DNA of 64,000 nt from Micromonospora mirobrigensis (GTDB taxonomy: Bacteria; Actinomycetota; Actinomycetes; Mycobacteriales; Micromonosporaceae): the NCBI RefSeq assembly GCF_900091555.1, contig NZ_FMCX01000013.1, forward strand, positions 1-64,000, read 5' to 3'. A program made the position numbers and the translations under genes. The number at the start of each line of letters is the position of its first letter. The first letter of the stretch is position 1. The notes beneath the pieces were generated by a model. That model was not told the DNA's origin and did not search any database. It worked only from the letters and a program-made list of their open reading frames with translations. Below, piece by piece: positions 8,614-17,346 of the stretch.

Positions 8614-9755
8614 CCGGGCATCGTCACATCGAGCCGCCATCCGGCGCCGTCCGGGCCCGCCGTCACCGTGCCGCCGGCGAGCTCGGCGCGTTCCCGTAGT
8701 CCGGTCAGGCCGTACCCCGGTGCCATTCCGGCGCCCGGTGGGGTCCGGCTCCCGTCCTGCGGCCCTGCGTCGGTGACGGTCAGCCGCACGTCGGTCGGGC
8801 GGTACGCCAACTCCACCTCCACCGGGCTGCCGGCGGCGTGCCGGCGGACGTTGGTCAGCCCCTCCTGCGCGCTGCGGTACAACGCCAGTCCGGTCTCGGC
8901 GGACAGCGGGCGGGGCTCACCGGTGACGGTGAGTCGCGCCGGCGCGGCCAGGTCCGTCCGGTAGCCGTCGGTCAGGGCGGTGATCAGCTCTGGCAGGGGC
9001 AGCGGGTCGCCGCGCAACGCGGTGACCGCCCGTCGGGTCTCGGCGAGCCCTTCGCGGGCCAGCCGGCCAGCCCGGTCGACCACCTCCGCGGCCGTTGCGG
9101 TCCGGCCCCGGTCCAGCAACGCCGCGGCCGTCTCCAGCTGCACCGACAGGGCCGACAGCGAGTGCGCCAGGACGTCGTGTATCTCCCGGGCCAGGCGGGC
9201 CCGTTCGGCCAGCGTGGCGGCGCGGGCGTGCTCCTCCTGGGCCCGGGCGGTCTCGACGGCCAGCAGCCGGGTCTGGGTCTCCTGCCGGTCACGCTGCCGA
9301 CTGACGATGCCGAGCAGGAGCCCCACCAGCAGCGATGCGGCGCCGGAGAGGGCGCCGCCGGGGCCGTCGCCGGCCACCAGTGCGGCGACGGCCACCCCGG
9401 CGGCCAGCGGTGCGCTGAGCACGGCCGCCGACGACACCGGCAGGATCCGGCCGGCCACGTAGCAGGCCGCCGCCGGATAGATCACCGGCAGGCCGCGGCC
9501 GCCCGCCGCAAGCATGGCGATACCCGCGGCGCCGCAGGCGAGCGCCCCGACGACCCGGAGTCGGCGGCCGCCGGGGTGCAACGTCATCACCAGCCACGCG
9601 GCCCCACCCAGGACGAGGCCGACCGTGATCACCAGCCCCGGACCGGTGAGCCCCGGGTGGGGTCGGGCCTGGGCGATGCCCCAGGTCAGCAGGAGCAGCC
9701 CGACGACGGCGCGGGCGCGGCGCGCGCCGGTGGCCCGGTCGCTCATGGTCGGCAT
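8610..9755 (-). CDS. sensor histidine kinase (NarL/DesK type, HisKA_3)
   Basis: The protein has 381 residues if translation begins at ATG 9755; ATG 9746 three codons later is equally possible because neither has a strong ribosome site. The N-terminal ~150 residues contain several hydrophobic membrane segments. HisKA_3 follows with RLAREIHDVLAHSLSALSVQ, in which H is the phospho-acceptor, and the HATPase_c domain carries the N box QEGLTNVRRHA and a glycine box GYGLTGLRERAELAGG. A much longer upstream extension in frame is antisense-like and was discarded. It is paired with the overlapping regulator gene. Confidence 0.9.
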   Translation of the reverse strand: MPTMSDRATGARRARAVVGLLLLTWGIAQARPHPGLTGPGLVITVGLVLGGAAWLVMTLHPGGRRLRVVGALACGAAGIAMLAAGGRGLPVIYPAAACYVAGRILPVSSAAVLSAPLAAGVAVAALVAGDGPGGALSGAASLLVGLLLGIVSRQRDRQETQTRLLAVETARAQEEHARAATLAERARLAREIHDVLAHSLSALSVQLETAAALLDRGRTATAAEVVDRAGRLAREGLAETRRAVTALRGDPLPLPELITALTDGYRTDLAAPARLTVTGEPRPLSAETGLALYRSAQEGLTNVRRHAAGSPVEVELAYRPTDVRLTVTDAGPQDGSRTPPGAGMAPGYGLTGLRERAELAGGTVTAGPDGAGWRLDVTMPG

Positions 9756-9769
9756 CGGGTCAGTCTGCG

Positions 9770-10285
9770 TCAGACCGGCCGGTTCGCGGGGACCAGTCGG
9801 GTGCGGCGACCGCGCCGCGGAGCCCACGGCAGGCCGCTGCGCAGGGCCCGCCGACCGACGACCGCCGACTCGGCGACTAGGCTGAGGCCGAACATCAGCG
9901 GCAGCGCGAGGTGCAGCACGGCGGGTTGCGCCCCGGCGCGGTGCGCGACGAGGGTGATGCCGGCGCGGGTCAGCAGCAGCCCCAGCCAGACCGCGACGGT
10001 GATCGGCCGGTACCGGTACCAGAGGTGACCGTCGCGGGAGTGGATCGCGACCGTGGCGCCCCGCCCGAGCCCGGTCAGCACGGCGATGCCGGCCTCCAGC
10101 GCCAGCACGGCCAGGTCCAGCCGGGACGCCGCCGCGAGCGCGCCGGTGAGGGACACGGCACCCCAGACCACCAGCGCCGCCGGCAGCACGACCAGCCGTC
10201 GGGCCGCCAGTGGTTCCCCGGCCAGCCGCCGGACCAGGACGTAGCCGATCAGCAGCAGGGCCACGCCCATCGTGGTGAGGTTCAC
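9770..10285 (-). CDS. predicted membrane protein upstream of the two-component system
   Basis: The protein has 171 residues with a GTG start preceded by GGGAG. Hydrophobic segments (GVALLLIGYVLVRRL, LVVLPAALVVWGAVSLTGAL, ITVAVWLGLLLTRAGITLVA, LALPLMFGLSLVAESAVV) suggest four to five membrane spans and a basic C-terminal tail. The pattern resembles DUF1453/CcdC-like proteins, but no catalytic motif is visible. It ends 14 bp before the kinase start on the same strand, so it may be part of the sensing apparatus. Confidence 0.65.
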   Translation of the reverse strand: MNLTTMGVALLLIGYVLVRRLAGEPLAARRLVVLPAALVVWGAVSLTGALAAASRLDLAVLALEAGIAVLTGLGRGATVAIHSRDGHLWYRYRPITVAVWLGLLLTRAGITLVAHRAGAQPAVLHLALPLMFGLSLVAESAVVGRRALRSGLPWAPRRGRRTRLVPANRPV

Positions 10286-10330
10286 CCGTCATCTCCCGTC
10301 ACTCGGTTTCGCCGACGGGATTGACGGTAT

Positions 10331-10356
10331 GCGGCGGTGGCCCTGGCCACCGCCGC
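10331..10356. terminator. hairpin terminator downstream of marR-like gene
   Basis: A perfect 12-bp inverted repeat GCGGCGGTGGCC / GGCCACCGCCGC is separated by two bases. It lies between the end of the MarR gene and the start of the next minus-strand operon, so it probably separates the two transcripts. Confidence 0.65.
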
Positions 10357-10414
10357 CCCCGGGTGGGTCCCGGGTGGATCCCGGTCTCCACCCGGGGGTG
10401 GAGGCCGGGGTGGC

Positions 10415-10894
10415 TCAGCGGGGGCGGGGGCGGGATTCCAGCGCCTGGTTGAAGCGGTGCAGCAGCTCCGCCAGGGTGTCCCGGTCGTCGGTGGACCAGG
10501 CGGCGAGGATGTCGCCGTAGAGGCGGGTGCGGGCCGTCCGCACGGCGGCCATCCGTTGCAGGCCGGCGGGCGTGGGGGAGACGACGGTGCCGCGTCCGTC
10601 GGCCGGGTCGGGGGTACGGGCGATCAGTCCGTCCCGCTGCATCGCGGAGACCTGCCGGGTGACCGTCGAGCCGTCCAGGTTCAGCTTCGCGGCGAGCGCG
10701 GAGACGTTCTGCGGCCCGGCGACGTCGAGGTGCCGCAGGATCACGTACGCCGCCCGGTCCAGCACCCGGTGTTCGGCGCTGCCGCTGGCCCGCCGGGTGG
10801 CCTCGCCGAAGCGCATCAGCAGGGCCACCTCGGTCTCGATCCGGCCCAGGGTGATCTCGTCCGGAACCGGTCCGCTCGTGTGGTCGTCGGTCAT
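10415..10894 (-). CDS. MarR-family transcriptional regulator
   Basis: The protein has 159 residues from ATG 10894; the longer frame to 10987 would cross the operator region and the divergent promoter. The winged helix-turn-helix is visible in NVSALAAKLNLDGSTVTRQV followed by the wing RTPDPADGRGTVVSPT, flanked by N- and C-terminal dimerisation helices. The gene diverges from an MFS exporter across a 58-bp region carrying two palindromes, the classic arrangement of a MarR repressor controlling a drug efflux pump and itself. The ligand is unknown. Confidence 0.92.
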   Translation of the reverse strand: MTDDHTSGPVPDEITLGRIETEVALLMRFGEATRRASGSAEHRVLDRAAYVILRHLDVAGPQNVSALAAKLNLDGSTVTRQVSAMQRDGLIARTPDPADGRGTVVSPTPAGLQRMAAVRTARTRLYGDILAAWSTDDRDTLAELLHRFNQALESRPRPR

Positions 10895-10897
10895 AGC

Positions 10898-10930
10898 TGT
10901 ATGATACAACGGAATTACCTGTACGATACA
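10898..10930. promoter_or_regulatory. twin MarR operator between marR-like and MFS genes
   Basis: Two near-identical 11-bp palindromes, TGTATGATACA (10898-10908) and TGTACGATACA (10920-10930), have centres 22 bp apart, about two helical turns. With flanking GC they also form a larger inverted repeat. This fits two MarR dimers on one face of the DNA, covering both divergent promoters. Confidence 0.75.
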
Positions 10931-10952
10931 GCTATCTGTCTGGAGGCGCGGA

Positions 10953-12176
10953 GTGGATCGGCGATCCGAACCCAACCGCAGTGCCATCTACGCCACCACC
11001 CTGGTGGCCTTCCTCGCCATCGCCGGCATCGCCGTGGTGGACCCGATCCTGCCGGCCATCGGCGAGGCGATCGGGGTCACCGCCTGGCAGGTCGAGCTGC
11101 TCTTCACCGCGTACATCGCGGTGATGGCGCTCGGCATGATCCCGGCGACCCTGGCCAGCGGGCGCTTCGGCTTCAAGCCGGTGCTGATCACCGGCGTCTC
11201 GGTGGTCGGCGTGGCCGCCATCCTCGCGTCGTTCAGCAACGACATCGTGCAGCTCTCCGTGCTGCGCGGCGTGTGGGGGCTGGGCAACGCGATGTTCTTC
11301 GCCACCGCCATGGTGGTGCTGGTCAACCTCGCGATCGACCGGGAGTGGGTGGTCGGCCTCTTCGAGACCGCGCTCGGCCTCGGCTTCGCGGTCGGCCCGC
11401 TGATCGGCGGCCTGCTCGGGCACGTCAGCTGGCGGCTGCCGTTCTTCGTCTGCGGCGTGTTCATGGTGCTGGCGCTGGCCGTCGCCTCCCGCAAGCTGCG
11501 CGAGCCGACCAACCGGCAGGCGCCCGTACGCGTGGGCCAGATCTTCGCCACCTACCGCAGGCCGGCGTTCGTCGCCCTCTGCGTGGTCACCGCCGCCTAC
11601 AACTTCGTCTTCTTCGTGGTGCTCGGCTACACCCCGCTCTTCCTGCACCTGGACGTGGTGCCGCTGGGGCTGGCCTTCACCGCGTGGGGCCTCGGCCTGG
11701 CCGCCGGCATCCTGGTGATCGGCCACCGCCTCGCCCACCGGATCGGCGCGGTGCAGACCGTCGGCGTGGCCATCGTCGGCCTGCTGATCTGCATGGTCGG
11801 ATTCGCCACCTCGCACAGCACCGCCCGGTCGCTGGTGGTGCTGGTCATCGCCGGCCTCTTCATGGGCCTGGCCAACGCCAACCTCACCGACCTGGCCCTC
11901 GGGCTGGGCTCCAGCGACCGCCGGGTGGCAACCGGCGCGTTCAACCTGGTCCGTTGGGGCGCCGCCGCGCCGGCGCCGATCATCTCCGGCAAGCTCGCCG
12001 AGCACAGCCTCGCCCTGCCGTTCTGGGTCGGCTTCGGCGTCCTCGCCGTCGGGGTGCTGGCCTTCCTCGCCTTCGGGCACGTGATGGCCGCCGGCTACGG
12101 CGAGCGGGTGGTGTGGAACCGGGCCGCCCGGACCGCCGAGCACGCCCCCGAGGAGCCGGTCGGCGAGGCCTACTGA
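10953..12176 (+). CDS. MFS transporter (drug-efflux type)
   Basis: The protein has 407 residues with a GTG start preceded by GGAGG. About 12 hydrophobic segments are visible, with motif-A-like sequence after helix 2 (LASGRFGFKPVLI) and an antiporter-type helix 5 region (ALGLGFAVGPLIGGLLGH). Divergence from the MarR gene over its operators makes inducible efflux the likely role; the substrate is unknown. The 3' end overlaps the convergent TauE/SafE gene by 7 bp. Confidence 0.88.
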   Translation: MDRRSEPNRSAIYATTLVAFLAIAGIAVVDPILPAIGEAIGVTAWQVELLFTAYIAVMALGMIPATLASGRFGFKPVLITGVSVVGVAAILASFSNDIVQLSVLRGVWGLGNAMFFATAMVVLVNLAIDREWVVGLFETALGLGFAVGPLIGGLLGHVSWRLPFFVCGVFMVLALAVASRKLREPTNRQAPVRVGQIFATYRRPAFVALCVVTAAYNFVFFVVLGYTPLFLHLDVVPLGLAFTAWGLGLAAGILVIGHRLAHRIGAVQTVGVAIVGLLICMVGFATSHSTARSLVVLVIAGLFMGLANANLTDLALGLGSSDRRVATGAFNLVRWGAAAPAPIISGKLAEHSLALPFWVGFGVLAVGVLAFLAFGHVMAAGYGERVVWNRAARTAEHAPEEPVGEAY

Positions 12177-12934
12177 CCCAGCGCCCGCCACAACAGGTAG
12201 AGCCCGATCACCGTGCCGAAGGCGACGATCAGCGTCCTCAACACCACCGGCGGCAGCCGCCGGACCAGCCGGGCGCCGACGTACCCGCCGACCAGGGTGG
12301 CCGGGGCGACCACCGCCACGGCCGCCCAGTTCACCGGGCCGAACAGGGCGAACACCACAAGCGTGGTCAGCCCCACCACGGCGGAGAGCAGGTTCTTGAT
12401 CGCCGACACCCGGGCCAGGGTCGCGTCCAGCACCAGGGCCAGCCCGGCCACCAGCATCACCCCGAGCGCCGCACCGAAGTAGCCGCCGTACACGGTGCCG
12501 ACCGCGACCATCGCCTGCACGGTGACCGTACGGCGGCGCGCGCTCAGCTCCGCCGGGTGCCCGACCAGCCGGCGCAGCGGATCCTGGAACGCCAGCACGG
12601 CGGTGGCCCCCAGCACCAGGAACGGCACCACCAGCTCGAAGGCCCGCGCCGGGGTGGCCAGCAGCAGCACGCAGCCGACCACCGTGCCGAGCACCGCCGT
12701 GGGCAGCAACCGCCACAGCCCTCGCCACTCGGGCAGATCCGCCCGGCTGCCCGCCACGCTGGCCACGTAGCCGGGGAAGACCGACACCGAGTTGCTGACG
12801 TTCGCCGGCACCGGCGGCAGCCCGATCGCGATCAGCGCCGGGAAGGTGATCAGCGAACCCCCGCCGGCCACCGCGTTCACCGTGCCCGCGGCGAGACCGG
12901 CGGCGACCAGCAGCGCGACCTGGGAGAGATCCAT
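12170..12934 (-). CDS. TauE/SafE-family sulfite/organosulfonate exporter-like membrane protein
   Basis: The protein has 254 residues and eight predicted membrane segments. The TauE/SafE hallmarks are an early glycine-rich loop (AAGLAAGTVNAVAGGGSLITFPAL) and its mirror in the second half (GTVYGGYFGAALGVMLVAGLA). Members export anions such as sulfite, sulfoacetate or short organic acids; the substrate here is unknown. It stands alone on the minus strand and overlaps the MFS gene end-to-end. Confidence 0.88.
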   Translation of the reverse strand: MDLSQVALLVAAGLAAGTVNAVAGGGSLITFPALIAIGLPPVPANVSNSVSVFPGYVASVAGSRADLPEWRGLWRLLPTAVLGTVVGCVLLLATPARAFELVVPFLVLGATAVLAFQDPLRRLVGHPAELSARRRTVTVQAMVAVGTVYGGYFGAALGVMLVAGLALVLDATLARVSAIKNLLSAVVGLTTLVVFALFGPVNWAAVAVVAPATLVGGYVGARLVRRLPPVVLRTLIVAFGTVIGLYLLWRALGQ

Positions 12935-12937
12935 GGT

Positions 12938-12983
12938 GTCCCGAGGCTAGTGGACGCCGTCGTCCACGGCACGCCTCGGGGAC
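12938..12983. terminator. hairpin terminator after the FAD oxidoreductase gene
   Basis: GTCCCGAGGC (12938-12947) pairs with GCCTCGGG-GAC (12973-12983, one extra G), with an inner GTGGAC/GTCCAC stem. It lies between the oxidoreductase stop and the TauE/SafE start. Confidence 0.5.
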
Positions 12984-12992
12984 CGGGATCGT

Positions 12993-14534
12993 TCAGCAGG
13001 TCGCCGGCGGGACGCTCTGCTCGTACTGGAAGACGTTGTGCGGGTCGTACTTCGCCTTGATCTTGCGCAGCCGGGCGAAGTTGTGCCCCCAGTAGGCCTT
13101 CTCCCACTCCGCCATGCCGATGTTGGGCACGTTGACGTAGGCGCCGTCGACGTACGGCCGCAGCGCCTGGCTGAACTCGGCGATCCAGGTCTGGGCGCGC
13201 GCGGTGAGGGCGTCACCGCTGTCCGGCTCGCCGCGGGTGCCCCAGCCGATGCCGGGCTCGCCGTAGAAGAGCGAGTCGCGGTGCGGGAACGCCGTGCCGC
13301 CGAAGGGTTCCCTGCGCTGCATCCCCGTGCCGAAGGCCTGGGTGAAGTAGTTGCTGTCCTCCGAGGGGGCGTCCGCCAGGAACGAGCCGATCACACTGAT
13401 CGCCCGCCTCGGGAACGGCTCCTGGACGAACTGCGAGAAGAACTTCCAGTTCGCCGGCTCGTCCTCGGTGGGAATCTGGAATCCGGCGTAGACGTCACCC
13501 CAGCCGCCGATCTGCACAGTGACCTCCGGCCTGCCGATCGAGAGGAGCGGCTCCAGCAGGTGCCGCGCCTCCGCCTCCGACCCCTCCGCGAGCACCCCGA
13601 AGAACAGGATCTGCGACTTGTGGACCTCGACCTGGGTGCCGAGCCGGGGGTCCGCGAACGGCGCGAAGCGCTGCCAGGTGTCGAAGACCCGGTACAGGTC
13701 GCCCAGGCCCTCCCAGGTCGCCTGCACGTACGCGACCCGCTTGAGCGGAGCCACCTTGTAGGTCAGCGACGTGACGATCCCGAAGTTGCCGTTCCCCGCG
13801 CCGCGCAGCGCCCAGAGCAGGTCGGAGTGCTTCCACGGGTCCACCTGGAGCACCTCCGCCCCGTCGGCGCCCGACGCGACGACGATCTCCGCCCCGACCA
13901 GGTTGTCGCAGGCCATGCCGAGATAGCGGGTGAGGAAACCGAAGCCGCCGCCGAGCGTCGCGCCGGAGAGGCCGACGCTTCCCTCCGTTCCCGTCGTCGC
14001 CGCCAGGTCGTACTCGCCGAGCGTGGTCACCGCCTCCAGCTGGTTGAGCCCGGCGCCGACCCGCGCGATCCGGGCGGCCGGGTCGATGTGGGCACCCTTG
14101 AGCTCGCTGACGTCGATGACGATGCCGTTGTCGACGTTCGACCAGCCCTCGAGGCTGTGCCGGCCGCTGCGTACCCGCAGCGCGACATTGTTCTGCCGTG
14201 CCCAGGTCAGCGCGTTGACCACGTCCTGGGTCTCCTGGGCGAAGACGATGACCAGCGGGTAGTGGACGAAGAGCTCGTCCCAGCCGAGGCTCGCACTCGG
14301 GTAGCCGGGGTTCTGCGGACGGACGATGCGGCCGGTGAGTTTCGCCTTCGGGTGTCGCGCGCCGAGGGGTGCGCCCGAGCCGTCGACCGCCGAGTCGGGG
14401 CCGTCGACCCCGACCCCCGAGCCGTCGGCGGCGATCCCCGGCGTGCCCCCGGCCATGAGCCCCGGGGCGACGACCGCCCCGGCGCCGACGGCGGCCGACG
14501 CCTTCAGCAGGTTCCGGCGGGAAAGGTCGCGCAT
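12993..14534 (-). CDS. Tat-exported FAD-linked oxidoreductase (berberine-bridge/PCMH type)
   Basis: The protein has 513 residues from ATG 14534 with GAGGAG upstream; an earlier in-frame ATG at 14609 lacks this site. The N-terminus is a twin-arginine signal (SRRNLLKA followed by an Ala/Gly-rich hydrophobic stretch), indicating folded export. An FAD-binding PCMH domain follows: VRSGRHSLEGWSNVDNGIVI (the H is often the flavin-linking residue) and VGLSGATLGGGFGFLTRYLG. The extreme C-terminus (YWGHNFARLRKIKAKYDPHN) is the BBE domain signature. Such enzymes oxidise sugars or natural-product alcohols with oxygen. Substrate unknown. Confidence 0.9.
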   Translation of the reverse strand: MRDLSRRNLLKASAAVGAGAVVAPGLMAGGTPGIAADGSGVGVDGPDSAVDGSGAPLGARHPKAKLTGRIVRPQNPGYPSASLGWDELFVHYPLVIVFAQETQDVVNALTWARQNNVALRVRSGRHSLEGWSNVDNGIVIDVSELKGAHIDPAARIARVGAGLNQLEAVTTLGEYDLAATTGTEGSVGLSGATLGGGFGFLTRYLGMACDNLVGAEIVVASGADGAEVLQVDPWKHSDLLWALRGAGNGNFGIVTSLTYKVAPLKRVAYVQATWEGLGDLYRVFDTWQRFAPFADPRLGTQVEVHKSQILFFGVLAEGSEAEARHLLEPLLSIGRPEVTVQIGGWGDVYAGFQIPTEDEPANWKFFSQFVQEPFPRRAISVIGSFLADAPSEDSNYFTQAFGTGMQRREPFGGTAFPHRDSLFYGEPGIGWGTRGEPDSGDALTARAQTWIAEFSQALRPYVDGAYVNVPNIGMAEWEKAYWGHNFARLRKIKAKYDPHNVFQYEQSVPPATC

Positions 14535-14722
14535 GATCCATCTCCTCACGATCGGTGGGGTCGGCAGCCGACCGGAGGCACTGGTGGCTCCGCCTGGCAG
14601 CGCAGTCACAACGTAATGCGAAGGAATTACCGGTATATCCGTGACTTTGCCTCACAACCCGGTCGAGTGACGCAGGTGAGGACATGCCCGGACGGTCGAT
14701 CGTGAAGACGCAGCCATCGGAG

Positions 14723-14751
14723 TCAACCTTTGATGCCCGCCCCGTGTCGTT
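14723..14751 (+). promoter_or_regulatory. candidate ECF-type promoter of the sigma factor gene
   Basis: GTCAACC (14723-14729) and TCGTT (14747-14751) are separated by 17 bp, similar to the AAC...CGT pattern of ECF sigma promoters, and lie 55 bp before the sigma start. This would fit autoregulation, but the match is weak. Confidence 0.35.
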
Positions 14752-14804
14752 CCCGGTGAGACCCATGGAGGGGAGCGAGCAGATGAGCGGTGAAGGGGTG
14801 CCGA

Positions 14805-15317
14805 GTGGATGACCCGGACTTCCGCGAGTTCGTCGAGGTCCGCTACGGCGACCTGTTGCGGACCGCGTACCTGCTGACCGGCAGCCGGGACGCCGCGCAG
14901 GACCTGGTGCACGACGCCCTGCTCCGGGCGATGCGGCACTGGGCCAAGGTCGACGCGCCGATGGCGTACGTCCGGCGGGCGATGGTCAACGAACGCACCA
15001 ACCGGTGGCGCCGGCTCGGCCTGCGGGAGCTGCTCCCGGGTGTGCTGCCCGACCGGCCACGCGCCGACGACACCGACGTGGTGGCCGAGCGGGACGAGCT
15101 GATGCTGGCGCTGGGGCGGCTACCCGCCCGGATGCGGGCCGTGCTGGTGCTGCGGTACTGGGAGGACCTCTCCGAGGCGGACGTCGCGGCGGCCATGGGG
15201 TGCTCGGTGGGAACGGTGAAGAGCCAGGCGGCGCGAGGGCTGGACCGGCTGAGGAACGTGTTGCGACCGGCCGACCGCCCAGCGGTGGCCGACCGACTGA
15301 TCGGGGAGCAGGCATGA
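14805..15317 (+). CDS. SigE-family RNA polymerase sigma factor (ECF-like)
   Basis: The protein has 170 residues from GTG 14805, with GAAGGGG six bases upstream; GTG 14790 is an alternative. Sigma region 2 is seen in FVEVRYGDLLRTAYLLTGSR, then DAAQDLVHDALLRAMRHW, and region 4 in LPARMRAVLVLRYWEDLSEA followed by CSVGTVKSQAARGLDRLR. This is the actinomycete SigE-family (SigM-like) group, typically co-transcribed with a membrane protein that may be the anti-sigma factor. The stop overlaps the next start (ATGA). Confidence 0.92.
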   Translation: MDDPDFREFVEVRYGDLLRTAYLLTGSRDAAQDLVHDALLRAMRHWAKVDAPMAYVRRAMVNERTNRWRRLGLRELLPGVLPDRPRADDTDVVAERDELMLALGRLPARMRAVLVLRYWEDLSEADVAAAMGCSVGTVKSQAARGLDRLRNVLRPADRPAVADRLIGEQA

Positions 15318-16711
15318 GCGTGGACGAACTGCGGGCCGGGCTGGCCCGCGCGGCGGCGACCGTGGTGCCGCCGGAGGACCCGTACGGCCGGCTGCTGCGG
15401 CACGCCCGACGGCGCCGGCTGGTCCGGCGCACCGGGATCGGCGCGGCCCTGGCCGGCGCCCTCGCCGCCGCCCTGGCGGTGCCCGCCACCGGCATCGGGT
15501 TCGGTGGTGGTGGTGGCGACGGACCGGTCGTCTCCGAGTGGGTGTGGCGGCTCATCGACGCGCCGACCCGCGGCAACCTGGCCGGTGACACCCGGCTGGT
15601 CCAGGAGCTGACCCGGGTCTTTGGCGACGCCCGAGCCGCGAACGGCGTCGGGAAGGAGTTGTCCGAGGTCAAGGTGCTCTTCGTCGACGAGACGGCGGGC
15701 ATCCGGCAGGTGGTGGTGGTCTACCACTCCGACACCGAGGTGGTGTTGAGCTCCCGCCAGGCCCGGGCCGGGGCCGCACCGGCGGAGCTGCTGCGCGGCA
15801 ACGGATCCACCACCACCCACATCCGCCCGTTCAACCGGGTCAACGGGGTCGGCCCGGCCGAGGAACAGGTGATGGTCGGTCTGGTCCCGGGCGGTTGCAC
15901 CGTGTCCTGGGCGCCGACCGGTCAGCCGGCCGCCGACGGGAGCATCCGACGCACCTGGCGACCGTCGCCGACCCAGGGCTACCTGCTGCTGGCGGAGCCG
16001 CAGATCAACGGCTGGTACCGGGTCGAGTGCGACGGCACGGTCCGGGAGGAGGGCCCACTGGACAACACCGTCCAGATCGACGGCAGCCCTCCGCCCCCCA
16101 CGACGCCCCCGACCGGCGGCGGCATCCCGGCCACCGAGGCCGCCGCGGCCAACACCTACCGGATCTTCGCCCGGGCCAGCGGGCTCGGCGGCGCACCGGT
16201 ACGACGCTGGAGCGGCCGGCTCCCCGGCGGTGACGGGCTCACCGCCGCCGTGGTCACCGGCGGCCCGGCCGGAGCGCCCGCCCTCCTCCAGATCGGCCCG
16301 AACGGCGACACCATGCTGGCTTTGGCACCGCCGCAGGACGCCGTCCCCGACGACAGCGAGACCCTCGCCGCCGAGCGCGCCGGCTGGTCGCTGGCCAGCA
16401 CCGCCGCCGGCGGACCGGCCGACCTCACCGTGGTCCGGATCCCGGTCCGGGCCGGTGGGCACGCCGAGCTCGGCGACCAGGTGCTGGTCGTACCCCCGGA
16501 GCGGACGGCCACGGTCGAGGCGTACCGGCCCGACGGCAGCCTGGTGGGCCGGCCGGTCACCGACGGCGCCACGGTGCTCACCCTGCCGGTCGGCGAACGG
16601 GCCATGATCCGCGCCCTCGCCGCCGACGGTACGGTCCTGGCCAGCACCGGGCTCCGCGAACCCGAGCACGGCCCGCGCCTCTTCGGCGAAGAGTTGATCT
16701 CGGCCTGGTGA
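15314..16711 (+). CDS. membrane-anchored protein paired with the sigma factor (possible anti-sigma)
   Basis: The protein has 465 residues from ATG 15314, coupled to the sigma stop; the longer frame to 15005 runs through the sigma gene and was rejected. A cytoplasmic N-terminus of ~33 basic residues is followed by one membrane segment (GIGAALAGALAAALAVPATGIGF), then a large extracytoplasmic domain with a Pro/Thr-rich linker around residue 260. No zinc-binding HxxxCxxC anti-sigma motif is visible, so partner function is inferred from gene order alone. A strong hairpin follows the stop. Confidence 0.7.
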   Translation: MSVDELRAGLARAAATVVPPEDPYGRLLRHARRRRLVRRTGIGAALAGALAAALAVPATGIGFGGGGGDGPVVSEWVWRLIDAPTRGNLAGDTRLVQELTRVFGDARAANGVGKELSEVKVLFVDETAGIRQVVVVYHSDTEVVLSSRQARAGAAPAELLRGNGSTTTHIRPFNRVNGVGPAEEQVMVGLVPGGCTVSWAPTGQPAADGSIRRTWRPSPTQGYLLLAEPQINGWYRVECDGTVREEGPLDNTVQIDGSPPPPTTPPTGGGIPATEAAAANTYRIFARASGLGGAPVRRWSGRLPGGDGLTAAVVTGGPAGAPALLQIGPNGDTMLALAPPQDAVPDDSETLAAERAGWSLASTAAGGPADLTVVRIPVRAGGHAELGDQVLVVPPERTATVEAYRPDGSLVGRPVTDGATVLTLPVGERAMIRALAADGTVLASTGLREPEHGPRLFGEELISAW

Positions 16712-16716
16712 CCGGC

Positions 16717-16750
16717 GTCCCGGAGCGGCCCCGACGGGTCGCTCCGGGAC
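16717..16750. terminator. hairpin terminator of the sigma operon
   Basis: GTCCCGGAGCG (16717-16727) pairs with CGCTCCGGGAC (16740-16750), an 11-bp perfect stem with a 12-nt loop between the sigma operon and rnpB. Confidence 0.7.
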
Positions 16751-16792
16751 CACCGGAAATGGCCGCGGTCGGTGCGCCGTTAGGATGGGGGC

Positions 16793-17219
<427 letters not shown>

Positions 17220-17222
17220 CCA

Positions 17223-17256
17223 CCAGCTCAGAGTCGTGATCAAGGCTCTGAGCTGG
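17223..17256 (+). terminator. terminator placed directly behind rnpB by the element
   Basis: An 11-bp perfect stem CCAGCTCAGAG / CTCTGAGCTGG with a 12-nt loop is followed by the T-rich tail CTCTTTGTCT (17257-17266). It begins inside the attachment repeat, so it is made by the left junction and belongs mostly to the element. Confidence 0.75.
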
Positions 17257-17307
17257 CTCTTTGTCTGGTGCTGTTGGTTGGCCTTGGTCATCGTTAGGTG
17301 GCGTTTG

Positions 17308-17346
17308 ACGGCCTGGCCACGGCCTGAGACGGCCTGGAGACGGCCT
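17308..17346 (+). repeat. left array of ACGGCCT repeats (putative integrase arm sites)
   Basis: ACGGCCT occurs at 17308, 17319, 17329 and 17340, spaced 11, 10 and 11 bp and all in the same orientation. The same repeat with the same phase occurs at the right end of the element (36442-36469). Tyrosine integrases of the lambda/pSAM2 type bind short arm repeats flanking the core, and helical phasing fits this role. Confidence 0.75.

Noticed and set aside
10337..13060. 907-codon open frame on the plus strand
   Set aside because: It runs antisense to MarR and TauE/SafE genes and out of frame with the MFS gene; the composition (Gly/Arg/Pro/His-rich) is that of a high-GC shadow frame.
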